Assembly: GCA_045656345.1 (NCBI GenBank)
Contig: JAZOQZ010000045.1
Coordinates: 1-28,539, forward strand
Direction: 5' to 3'
DNA: 28,539 nucleotides
DNA from: SIG452 sp045656345
GTDB taxonomy: Bacteria > Bacillota > Clostridia > UMGS1840
The translations under genes and the position numbers were made by a program. Numbering within the stretch: the first letter of the stretch is position 1; every line of letters begins with the position of its first letter. Of the stretch, positions 14,465 through 21,881 are shown piece by piece. Under the pieces are notes generated by a model. That model made no database searches and was not told the DNA's origin. It saw nothing but the letters and a program-made list of their open reading frames with translations.

Positions 14465-15232
14465 ATGGCATTTTTTGAAGCAAATTTCTATAGTGAATCT
14501 TTAGGGTTTCAGACCACCGTGAACGTGATTATGCCTCAAAGAAGCACCTCAGGTCAGATTGGTGTGGAAGGCAATGCGGGAAACGGTGAATATAAATGTG
14601 TGTATTTACTGCACGGGTTGAGTGACGACCATTCCATCTGGCTCCGTCGTACTTCGATTGAACGCTATGCAGACGAATACGGCATCTGCGTGGTAATGCC
14701 TTTTGGCGGCAAAGGATTTTACACCGATATGAAATACGGTGAAAAATACTACACCTATATTTCCGAAGAATTACCTCGCCTGATGGAAGAATTTTTTGGT
14801 ATCTCCCAAAAGAGAGAAAACAACTTTATTGCAGGTCTTTCCATGGGTGGATACGGCGCATTGAAAATCGGACTCAAAAATCCTAACAGATACTCTGCTT
14901 GTGCAGGTTTATCTGCTGTGGCAGATATTCGTGGCTGGACACAAGGATGCCCCGATTTAATGGCATCCATCTTTGGAGAAAATCCTGTAGTACCAGATTC
15001 TGAAGATTTATTCTGTATCGCAGAAGAAACAAACAAGCTTGACGTGAAACCACGTGTGTACATGGGCGTTGGCACAGAAGACTTTTTATATGATGGTAAT
15101 GTGGAACTTCGCAAAAAATTTGAAACGTTGGATTTTGATTATACTTACCGTGAATCCGCAGGAACTCATTGTTGGACATTTTGGGATGAATATATCCAGT
15201 ATGTGTTAAAATGGATGTTTGGCGATAAGTAA
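14465..15232 (+). CDS. Alpha/beta-hydrolase esterase (esterase D / tributyrin-esterase type)
   Basis: This 255-residue cytoplasmic serine esterase resembles the EstA/putative esterase family. Members hydrolyse short acyl esters, including acetyl groups on sugars. It has LLHGLSDDH (48-56; oxyanion region), the nucleophile elbow GLSMGGYG with Ser126, a probable Asp206 in GTEDFLYD and His235 in SAGTHCWTFWDEY, a complete triad. The start at 14465 is supported by AAAGGAG 9 bases upstream. There is no signal peptide. It lies downstream of the nucleoside importer and is followed by an isomerase-like gene and a second unrelated esterase. That arrangement suggests processing of an esterified sugar or sugar-nucleoside derivative, but the substrate cannot be read. 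Confidence 0.87.
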   Translation: MAFFEANFYSESLGFQTTVNVIMPQRSTSGQIGVEGNAGNGEYKCVYLLHGLSDDHSIWLRRTSIERYADEYGICVVMPFGGKGFYTDMKYGEKYYTYISEELPRLMEEFFGISQKRENNFIAGLSMGGYGALKIGLKNPNRYSACAGLSAVADIRGWTQGCPDLMASIFGENPVVPDSEDLFCIAEETNKLDVKPRVYMGVGTEDFLYDGNVELRKKFETLDFDYTYRESAGTHCWTFWDEYIQYVLKWMFGDK

Positions 15233-15259
15233 TCTTGTAGACAAAGGATTAAAAAACTT

Positions 15260-16168
15260 ATGAAAATAGCCACAACTATCCAAGGGATGGAAGCTTATGC
15301 GGATACGCCGGCTCAGGTGGTTTCTCTGTTTGCCGATACACCCTTTCGGTACTTAGATTTTGATTTTGGAAATGTGTTGGATGTTCCCGATCATTGGTTT
15401 ATGAGTGACGGATGGCGGGATGAAATCCAAAAGATCAGAGCGGAAGCAGACCGTTTGGGGATTTGCTTCGTGCAGGCACACGCTCCTGACTGCGTTTTGC
15501 AGGGTGAACGGGCAGAACTTGGAATTTCAGCCACCATCCGTTCCATTGAGGCTTGCAAAATCCTGGGGATTTCCAGAATGGTGATTCATTCCGGTTTCTT
15601 CCCCGAAATCAAATATCCCGATGGAGCAGAGGAATATTATAAAACGAACGCTCCGTATTTTCGGGCTTTGATTCCCGCAATGGAAGCACATCATGTGCAT
15701 ATCTTATTTGAAAACACCACCATCAAGCATTGCCGGGAAGGGTGTTACTTTCCCATCTATGCCAAAGATTTAAATGCAATGGTGGCTTATATGAACCATC
15801 CGTTGTTCGGTGCTGCCTGGGATGTGGGACATGCTAATATGGATAGGATTGACCATCAGAAAGAAATTCTGGAATTGGGCAGTAATTTAGGTGCAATTCA
15901 CGTTCACGATAACCGTGGATATCTGGATGAACATCTGATGCCCATGATGGGGAATTGCGATTACGATTCTTTGATGAGAGGGTTGATTCAATCCGGGTTT
16001 AGCGGCTATTTTACCTTGGAAGTGAAACATTTATTTGATTACCACCGAACTATGCAACCCGACGGTCCTCTAGCAAAAGGAAACTTACCTATCAGACAGG
16101 AAGCTCTTTCGCTGATGTACCGTGTTTGCAAACATATTCTTTCGGCATACGGTGTGTATGAAGAGTAG
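15260..16168 (+). CDS. Sugar phosphate isomerase/epimerase-like TIM-barrel protein
   Basis: This 302-residue protein belongs to the xylose isomerase-like TIM-barrel (AP endonuclease 2) superfamily. Metal-ligand motifs sit in the expected order: QAHAPDC near residues 74-80, VIHSGFF, the glutamate in LFENTTIK, DVGHANMD, the pair HVHDN and a final FTLEVKH. Members isomerise or epimerise keto-sugars or related polyols using a divalent metal; the substrate here is unknown. It lies 27 bp after the esterase and 30 bp before the second hydrolase, so all three are likely co-transcribed. An endonuclease IV role is less likely, because the cluster contains no repair gene and the zinc-site spacing looks like the sugar enzymes. 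Confidence 0.85.
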   Translation: MKIATTIQGMEAYADTPAQVVSLFADTPFRYLDFDFGNVLDVPDHWFMSDGWRDEIQKIRAEADRLGICFVQAHAPDCVLQGERAELGISATIRSIEACKILGISRMVIHSGFFPEIKYPDGAEEYYKTNAPYFRALIPAMEAHHVHILFENTTIKHCREGCYFPIYAKDLNAMVAYMNHPLFGAAWDVGHANMDRIDHQKEILELGSNLGAIHVHDNRGYLDEHLMPMMGNCDYDSLMRGLIQSGFSGYFTLEVKHLFDYHRTMQPDGPLAKGNLPIRQEALSLMYRVCKHILSAYGVYEE

Positions 16169-16198
16169 CAATCATTTGAGAAAGGAAGACATTTTTTT

Positions 16199-16999
16199 AT
16201 GAAATTTGAAAAAATAATGTTGGACGAGGAAGCCGAACTGTGGACATACATTGCTGACCAAAACCCTTGGTACAAGAGAAAAGCAATGTTGGTGATTCCC
16301 GGTGGCGGTTATGAGTTTGTGGATAATTTTGTGGAAGGGGATCCTGTGGCACAGGCGTTTCTTCCATACGGATTTAATGCCTTTGTGCTTCGTTATTCCG
16401 TGAATAAAATGAAAAATAAGTTCCCGGACCAGCTCATTCAGGCAACTAAAGCAATGAAATATATCCGTGACCACGCCGAAGAATACGGCATGGATCCCGA
16501 AGAAGTGTATGCCGTAGGTTTCTCTGCTGGCGGACACTTATGCGGTACTTTGGCAACAATGTGGATGCTTCCTGAACTTAGGGAGGCGGTTTCTATGCCA
16601 TACGGTTACAATAAACCCAAGGGTGTGGTGTTGGTTTATCCCGTGGTGACGGGAAACCCTGAATTTTCTCACCAAGACAGTTTCCGTAATCTGCTCTGTA
16701 ACCAAAATCCTACCAAAGAAGAACTGGCATCTCTCAGCTTAGAAAATCTGGTAGATGAAAACACAGTTCCCGCCTATATTGTGCACGGCGGTGCCGACGA
16801 AATTGTTCCCGTGGAGAATTCTCTTATTTTAGCAACGGCATACAGCAAGGCAAAAATTCCCTTTGAACTTCATATTTATCCCAACAGACATCACGGATTT
16901 GGCTTGGGAAATGAAGTGACTGCTCAGGCAGAATGTCATCTCGGTGAAAATATCAGCCAATGGGTAGAACAAGCAGTTCTTTGGATGAAGAATTTATAA
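16199..16999 (+). CDS. Alpha/beta-hydrolase (acetyl-esterase / BD-FAE-like)
   Basis: This 266-residue hydrolase resembles bacterial acetylxylan-esterase/feruloyl-esterase-like and lipase-related proteins. The oxyanion motif is PGGGYEFV (34-41), comparable to HGGG. The nucleophile elbow is GFSAGGHL with Ser109. The acid Asp lies in GGADEIVPV and the His in NRHHGFGLG, giving a complete triad. No signal peptide is visible, so it should act inside the cell. The start at 16199 has GAAAGGAAG about 8-10 bases upstream. It belongs to a different esterase subfamily from the one at 14465, so the cluster holds two non-redundant esterases around one isomerase. Its end lies 29 bp before etfB. Confidence 0.86.
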   Translation: MKFEKIMLDEEAELWTYIADQNPWYKRKAMLVIPGGGYEFVDNFVEGDPVAQAFLPYGFNAFVLRYSVNKMKNKFPDQLIQATKAMKYIRDHAEEYGMDPEEVYAVGFSAGGHLCGTLATMWMLPELREAVSMPYGYNKPKGVVLVYPVVTGNPEFSHQDSFRNLLCNQNPTKEELASLSLENLVDENTVPAYIVHGGADEIVPVENSLILATAYSKAKIPFELHIYPNRHHGFGLGNEVTAQAECHLGENISQWVEQAVLWMKNL

Positions 17000-17028
17000 A
17001 TATCAGACAGAATCTTAAGGAGACATCT

Positions 17029-17817
17029 ATGAAAATCTTGGTATGCATCAAACAGGTGCCCGGTTCTTCCAATGTGGAAGTGGATCCGGTAACCGGTGTT
17101 TTAAAACGAGATGGGATTCAGAGCAAAATGAACCCCTATGACTTATACGCCATTGAAACCGCACTTTCGTTAACCGAGCAGTACGGCGGTAGTGTGGAAG
17201 TTATCACCATGGGACCTCCCCAGGCAAAGGGCATCATCACAGAAGCCATTTGTATGGGGGCAAAAAAAGGATCCGTACTCTCTGACAGAAAATTTGCAGG
17301 TGCCGACGTATTAGCAACTGCCTACACCATTTCTCAGGGTATTCAAAAAGCAGGGGAATTTGATTTAATCCTTTGCGGAAAGCAGACCACCGACGGCGAT
17401 ACCGCTCAGGTTGGTGCGGAAGTTTCTGAATTTTTAGGAATCCCCAACGTGGCAAATGTGTTGTCTGTAACCGAAGTGGCAGATGATTCTATTACCGTTA
17501 CCGCATCTTTGGACGATAAAGTTGCAACAATGAATATTAAAATGCCTTGTCTGTTGTCTGTGGATGGAGATATCAACTCTCCCAGACTTCCTTCTTATAA
17601 AGTGCTTCAGACAGTGACCGACGATTTGATTGATATCTATTCTTTCTCTGATTTTGCCGATCAGAACCCCGACCATTACGGTCTAATGGGGTCTGCAACC
17701 CAGGTGGAACGAATTTTCCCGCCTGAAAAAAATGCGGAAAAACGCACTATTTCAGGAAACGTTCAGGAACAGAGCGAAGGCTTGTATCAGTTAATCCGTG
17801 AACGGAAACTGGTGTAG
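17029..17817 (+). CDS. etfB: Electron transfer flavoprotein beta subunit (LctB-like)
   Basis: This 262-residue protein is the beta subunit of an Etf, which binds a flavin and, in bifurcating forms, NADH. It starts with the family sequence MKILVCIKQVPGSSNVEVDP and shows the NPYDLYAIETAL block at 35-46. GPPQAKGIITEAICMGA follows, then the nucleotide-binding loop DGDTAQVG (122-129). The ATG at 17029 has TAAGGAG 7 bases upstream; the open frame begins earlier, inside the hydrolase gene. EtfA follows after 15 bp and an FAD-linked dehydrogenase after that. This is the gene order lctB-lctC-lctD of the Acetobacterium lactate dehydrogenase/Etf complex. Confidence 0.93.
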   Translation: MKILVCIKQVPGSSNVEVDPVTGVLKRDGIQSKMNPYDLYAIETALSLTEQYGGSVEVITMGPPQAKGIITEAICMGAKKGSVLSDRKFAGADVLATAYTISQGIQKAGEFDLILCGKQTTDGDTAQVGAEVSEFLGIPNVANVLSVTEVADDSITVTASLDDKVATMNIKMPCLLSVDGDINSPRLPSYKVLQTVTDDLIDIYSFSDFADQNPDHYGLMGSATQVERIFPPEKNAEKRTISGNVQEQSEGLYQLIRERKLV

Positions 17818-17832
17818 GAAGGGGGGAATATC

Positions 17833-19029
17833 ATGGGTAAATTAGTAGTCAATCAGAATCTTGTCACCAAGGAAAATGCACCCGAAATTCAGGCGCTTTG
17901 CCCCTTTGGTGCCATTACATATGAAAATGATAAATTAGATATTTCCTCTGCTTGTAAAATGTGTAAGCTCTGCGTGAAAAAATCAGGTGGAGTAGTAACG
18001 TATGAAGAAGAAGTGAAAAAAAGCGTAGATAAATCCTTATGGACAGGGGTTTGTGTGTATGTGGATCATATTGAAGGCGCTATTCACAGAGTAACTTACG
18101 AACTGCTTGGCAAGGCAAAAGAACTTGCTAAGGTAACAGGTCATCCTGTGTATGCACTGATGATGGGGTCTTCCATCGGAAACAGCGTGGAAAAGCTGCT
18201 CCATTACGGCGTAGATAAGGTGTTTGTGTATGATAAACCTGAATTAAAAGATTTCAGAATTGAGCCCTACACCGCTTGTTTCTGCGATTTTATTGAAAAA
18301 GTGAAACCCTCCTCCATCTTGATTGGTGCCACCAATTTAGGGCGTCAGCTGGCACCCCGTGTGGCAGCCAGACAACGTGCAGGATTAACAGCAGACTGTA
18401 CCGTTTTAGAAATGAAAGAAAATACCGATCTGGTGCAGATTCGTCCTGCATTCGGCGGTAACATTATGGCGCAGATTATTTCGCCTGATACCCGTCCTCA
18501 GTTCTGCACCGTTCGTTATAAAGTGTTCACCGAACCTGCTCCCACCAAAGAAGCAAAGGGAGAAATCGTGAGAATGGAAATTGAAGCAGACAAACTGGTT
18601 TCTGCCATTTCTGTAATTTCCACCTTGGATAAACCGAAGGATATTGATATTTCTGAGGCTGATGTGGTGGTTGCTGTGGGTAGAGGTGCCATGAGTGAAG
18701 CATTAAGAACACAGGCGAATGAACTTGCTGATTTATTAGGCGGTGTGGTTGCTTGCACTCGTCCGTTGGTGGAAGCAAACATTATGGATGCCAAACATCA
18801 GATTGGTTTGTCCGGCAGAACCGTAAAACCAAAATTTATCATTTGTCTTGGAATTTCGGGTGCCGTTCAGTTTGCGGCAGGGATGAAATCCTCCGATTGC
18901 ATCGTGGCAATCAACACCGATAAATCTGCTCCCATTTTTGATGTGGCGCATTATGCCATTGTGGGAGATGTTAGTGAAATTTTACCCCGTCTGATTGCAA
19001 AAATTAAGGAGGGCGAAGCGAATGTATAA
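17833..19029 (+). CDS. etfA: Electron transfer flavoprotein alpha subunit with N-terminal [4Fe-4S] ferredoxin-type domain (LctC-like)
   Basis: This 398-residue alpha subunit has an extra N-terminal segment of about 60 residues. Its four cysteines, Cys23 (CPFGAI) and Cys41, Cys44, Cys47 (ACKMCKLC), can hold one [4Fe-4S] cluster. The Etf alpha part follows (LWTGVCVYVDH onwards). The C-terminal FAD domain shows VGRGAMSEALR, CTRPLVEANIMD, IGLSGRTVKPKF, GISGAVQFAAGM and INTDKSAPIFDVA. The iron-sulfur extension is characteristic of bifurcating/confurcating Etfs such as LctC and CarE and is absent from ordinary respiratory EtfA. The start has GGAAGGGGGG upstream. The stop overlaps the next gene's start by 8 bp, which suggests tight coupling and equal production. 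Confidence 0.93.
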   Translation: MGKLVVNQNLVTKENAPEIQALCPFGAITYENDKLDISSACKMCKLCVKKSGGVVTYEEEVKKSVDKSLWTGVCVYVDHIEGAIHRVTYELLGKAKELAKVTGHPVYALMMGSSIGNSVEKLLHYGVDKVFVYDKPELKDFRIEPYTACFCDFIEKVKPSSILIGATNLGRQLAPRVAARQRAGLTADCTVLEMKENTDLVQIRPAFGGNIMAQIISPDTRPQFCTVRYKVFTEPAPTKEAKGEIVRMEIEADKLVSAISVISTLDKPKDIDISEADVVVAVGRGAMSEALRTQANELADLLGGVVACTRPLVEANIMDAKHQIGLSGRTVKPKFIICLGISGAVQFAAGMKSSDCIVAINTDKSAPIFDVAHYAIVGDVSEILPRLIAKIKEGEANV

Positions 19030-20416
19030 TAAAGTAACCCTTGATGACATCAAAGTATTACAATCCATTGTGGGAGAAGAAAACGTGCTGGTTGGCGATG
19101 CCATCAGCCCCGATTATGCTCACGACGAATTGGGCGGCATTGAAAAAATGCCAGAAGTGCTGGTTCGTGTGCATACCACCGAAGAAATTTCTTCCATTAT
19201 GAAATTGGCTTGGGAAAAAACCATTCCCGTAACTGTTCGCGGAAGCGGCACAGGTTTAGTAGGCTCTGCCGTTCCTGTTTGTGGCGGAATTCTAATGGAA
19301 ACCACCAAAATGAATAAAATTCTGGAGCTGGATTCCGATAACTTAACCGTTACCGTTCAGCCCGGTGTTTTATTGATGGAATTAGCAGCGTTTGTAGAAG
19401 AAAACGACTTTTTATATCCCCCCGATCCCGGTGAAAAATCCGCTACCATTGGCGGTAACATTTCCACCAATGCAGGGGGAATGAGAGCGGTAAAATACGG
19501 TGTAACCCGTGACTATGTGAGAGCGTTGACCGTGGTAATGCCCAATGGTGAAATTGTGGAACTCGGTGCAAAGGTTGCGAAAAACAGCTCCGGTTACAGC
19601 TTAAAAGATTTGGTTGTGGGTTCAGAAGGTACACTTTGCATTATCGCCGAAGCAGTGCTGGAAGTGATTCCGCTTCCCAAAGTATCTCTGTCTTTGTTGG
19701 TTCCTTTTGCCGATATGAAGAGTGCGATTGAAGCGGTACCTCAGATTTTCAGATCTAAAATCACTCCCACCGCTATCGAATATATGTCTCGTGACACTAT
19801 TTTATTTGCGGAAGATTATCTGGGGAAAAGATTCCCCGATACCAAAAACGATGCGTATATTCTCTTAACCTTTGACGGTAACACAGATGCCCAGGTGGAT
19901 GCAGATATGAAAGATGTTGCAGATTTGTGCCTTTCCATCGGTGCTTTGGATGCTTATATTGTGGATACCGAGGAACGCAAAAAATCCGTTTGGTCTGCCC
20001 GTGGAGCCTTTTTGGAAGCTATTAAAGCGTCCACTCCCGAAATGGACGAATGTGACGTGGTGGTGCCTGTGAATCGGGTAGATGAATTTATTAAATTCAC
20101 TCACGCCTTGGCAGACGAAATGAATGTTCGTATTCCCAGCTTCGGTCACGCAGGAGACGGTAACTTACATGTTTATATCTGTCGTGACAGCTTAAACGAT
20201 ACCGATTGGAAAGCTACTTTAGATGCTTGCTTTGATAAAATGTATCAAAAAGCAGAAGAACTGGGTGGTCTGGTATCCGGTGAACACGGTATCGGCTATG
20301 CGAAAAAAGAATACTTAAAGAAACAGCTTGGTAATGTTTCTATTGAAATGATGCAGGGGATTAAAAAGGTATTTGACGAAAAAAATATCTTAAATCCCGA
20401 TAAAATCTGTTTTTAA
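19022..20416 (+). CDS. FAD-linked 2-hydroxyacid (probably lactate) dehydrogenase, GlcD/LctD-like
   Basis: This 464-residue flavoprotein of the vanillyl-alcohol-oxidase/GlcD family should oxidise a 2-hydroxyacid to the 2-oxoacid. The FAD (PCMH) domain shows RGSGTGLVG (73-81), PPDPGEKSATIGGNISTNAGG from about 133, and VVGSEGTL (198-205). The C-terminal cap domain has FGHAGDGNLHVY and the terminal SGEHGIGYAKK. The ATG at 19022 follows AGGAGGGCGAAGCG and lies within the last codons of etfA. Partnering with an iron-sulfur EtfA points to the LctBCD reaction, lactate + 2 NAD+ driven by reduced ferredoxin. The exact acid (lactate versus glycolate or another hydroxyacid) cannot be told from sequence. 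Confidence 0.9.
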   Translation: MYNKVTLDDIKVLQSIVGEENVLVGDAISPDYAHDELGGIEKMPEVLVRVHTTEEISSIMKLAWEKTIPVTVRGSGTGLVGSAVPVCGGILMETTKMNKILELDSDNLTVTVQPGVLLMELAAFVEENDFLYPPDPGEKSATIGGNISTNAGGMRAVKYGVTRDYVRALTVVMPNGEIVELGAKVAKNSSGYSLKDLVVGSEGTLCIIAEAVLEVIPLPKVSLSLLVPFADMKSAIEAVPQIFRSKITPTAIEYMSRDTILFAEDYLGKRFPDTKNDAYILLTFDGNTDAQVDADMKDVADLCLSIGALDAYIVDTEERKKSVWSARGAFLEAIKASTPEMDECDVVVPVNRVDEFIKFTHALADEMNVRIPSFGHAGDGNLHVYICRDSLNDTDWKATLDACFDKMYQKAEELGGLVSGEHGIGYAKKEYLKKQLGNVSIEMMQGIKKVFDEKNILNPDKICF

Positions 20417-20424
20417 TTTTTTTA

Positions 20425-20456
20425 ATATTTTGACATTTTGATATTTTGACATTTTA
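20425..20456 (+). repeat. Two-copy 16-bp tandem repeat
   Basis: ATATTTTGACATTTTG (20425-20440) is followed directly by ATATTTTGACATTTTA (20441-20456), identical at 15 of 16 positions. It lies in the AT-rich gap between the dehydrogenase and the EutH-like gene. Each unit contains TTGACA, but no convincing -10 box is placed correctly. Confidence 0.75.
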
Positions 20457-20498
20457 GTTGTTTGAGAAATCAGCAAAACAAAAAAAGGAACTAAAATA

Positions 20499-21569
20499 AT
20501 GTTGGAATTGATATTTGGTATCTTTGCTCTGCTTGGAGCATTAGACCGTATAACAGGAAATCACTTAAAAATCGGAGAAGAATTTGAAAAGGGAATTCTT
20601 TCTGTGGGCACGTTAGCTATTGCCATGGTGGGAATGATTACCATTGCTCCCACTTTGGCAAATCTTTTGACTCCTGCCTGCAGTTGGCTTAGTCAACAAG
20701 TTGGAATTGATCCCTCATTTCTGGGCGGTTTTGTTGCAAATGATATGGGTGGCGCATCCATTGCGATGGGCTTATCTCAAACCGATTGGAGCCGTTTTCA
20801 CGGTCTTGTGGTTGCCGCTATGATGGGGGTAACCATCTGCTTTACCGTTCCCGTGGCATTAAAAATGGTGAAAAAAGAATACCATAAGGATATGCTCACA
20901 GGCATTTTATGCGGTGTTGCCACCATTCCTTTGGGTTGTGTGACATCAGGTCTCTTTATGGGATTTTCCATCGGGGAACTGCTTTTAAATTTGCTTCCCG
21001 TGATTTTCATTTCCTTGCTTACTTGTTTGGGATTGATATTTTGTCCTGATGTGACAAGGAAAGTGTTTCAGCTCATCGGGACAGTGGTGCTTATCATCAT
21101 CACCGTTGGTCTTGCCGCAGGAATTTTCACTTATCTGACGGGATATGTGCTGATTCCCGATATGGCTCCTGTTACTGACGGGTTTATGACGGTTGCCGGC
21201 ATTGCAATGATTTTAGCGGGGGTATTCCCGTTTATTTCTGTATTGTCAAGGCTTCTTCAAAAACCATTCGGCTGGATTGGCAGAAAGATGGGGATGAATG
21301 AGGACGCTGTGGTAGGCATTTTGTCCTCTTTAGCTAACAGTATTCCCACCTTTACCTTAATTGAAAAAATGAATTCCCGCGGAATTATTATCAATATGGC
21401 ATTTGTCACTTCCGCCTCTTTTGTGTTGGGAGACCATCTGGCCTTTACGATGGCATTTGATGGTTCTATGATTCCCGCAATGGTGATTGGGAAACTGACC
21501 GGTGGGATTTTAGCAGTTTTGGTTGCAGTGATTTTATGTAATCGTGCCGAAAAAAACAGGAGAAGCTAA
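20499..21569 (+). CDS. eutH: EutH-family membrane transporter
   Basis: This 356-residue integral membrane protein resembles the ethanolamine transporter EutH. About ten hydrophobic helices are visible. Recognisable family segments are FALLGALDRITGN near the N-terminus, LGGFVANDMGGASIAMGLS at about 74-92, GLVVAAMMGVTICFTVPVAL, GVFPFISVL and LANSIPTFTLIEKMNSRG, followed by a conserved ending around LGDHLAFTMAFDGSMIPAMVIGKL. The ribosome-binding site AAAGGAA is modest. No other ethanolamine-utilisation gene (eutABC, shell proteins) is in the window. It sits 82 bp after the Etf-dehydrogenase genes, the position where Acetobacterium has its lactate permease, so the transported molecule could differ from ethanolamine (inference). 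Confidence 0.85.
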   Translation: MLELIFGIFALLGALDRITGNHLKIGEEFEKGILSVGTLAIAMVGMITIAPTLANLLTPACSWLSQQVGIDPSFLGGFVANDMGGASIAMGLSQTDWSRFHGLVVAAMMGVTICFTVPVALKMVKKEYHKDMLTGILCGVATIPLGCVTSGLFMGFSIGELLLNLLPVIFISLLTCLGLIFCPDVTRKVFQLIGTVVLIIITVGLAAGIFTYLTGYVLIPDMAPVTDGFMTVAGIAMILAGVFPFISVLSRLLQKPFGWIGRKMGMNEDAVVGILSSLANSIPTFTLIEKMNSRGIIINMAFVTSASFVLGDHLAFTMAFDGSMIPAMVIGKLTGGILAVLVAVILCNRAEKNRRS

Positions 21570-21777
21570 AGCGAAGAAGAGACAGACCTTTTGGAAAGTA
21601 AGTGCCGGCGGATGCATATTTTCATTTTTGATTGAGTTATTTCAGTTTATTTTCCGAAAAGGGTATGCCGAGCTGGATGATTTGATTTTAAATACCTTAG
21701 GATGTATGCTGGGGTATTGGATTTATCACTTTTTCACAAAAATAAAGTGGAAAAGAACCAATAATTTTTCCAACTGA
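21544..21777 (+). pseudogene. VanZ-family C-terminal remnant
   Basis: The frame overlaps the last 26 bp of the EutH-like gene and encodes a VanZ-like C-terminal half. It has a hydrophobic helix with SFLIELFQFIF, the FRKGYAELDDLILNTLG signature, and a last helix GCMLGYWIYHFF. A full VanZ-like protein has about four helices in 150-200 residues; only the last two are here. There is no ATG. The only possible start is a GTG inside eutH, with no proper ribosome-binding site ahead of it. It is most likely a decayed gene fragment left by a deletion. A short reinitiated peptide of up to 77 residues cannot be excluded. Confidence 0.65.
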
Positions 21778-21803
21778 TATCCAGAAAATTTGGAAAAAAT
21801 TTC

Positions 21804-21832
21804 TTGACAAATAAAAAAGAAAATTTTATAAT
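21804..21832 (+). promoter_or_regulatory. Strong sigma-A promoter of alanine dehydrogenase
   Basis: A consensus TTGACA (21804-21809), a 17-bp spacer and TATAAT (21827-21832). An imperfect hairpin (TTTTTCCAA 21765-21773 / TTGGAAAAA 21790-21798) lies just upstream. A small inverted repeat GAGTG/CACTC (21841-21845 and 21855-21859) lies in the short leader. Confidence 0.88.
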
Positions 21833-21881
21833 GAAAAGCGGAGTGTAAAAAAAGCACTCAATAAAGAAAGGGTGATTTATA

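Noticed and set aside
20499..21569. An ethanolamine-utilisation operon around the EutH-like gene
   Set aside because: No ammonia-lyase, reactivase, shell protein or aldehyde dehydrogenase gene is present on either side.
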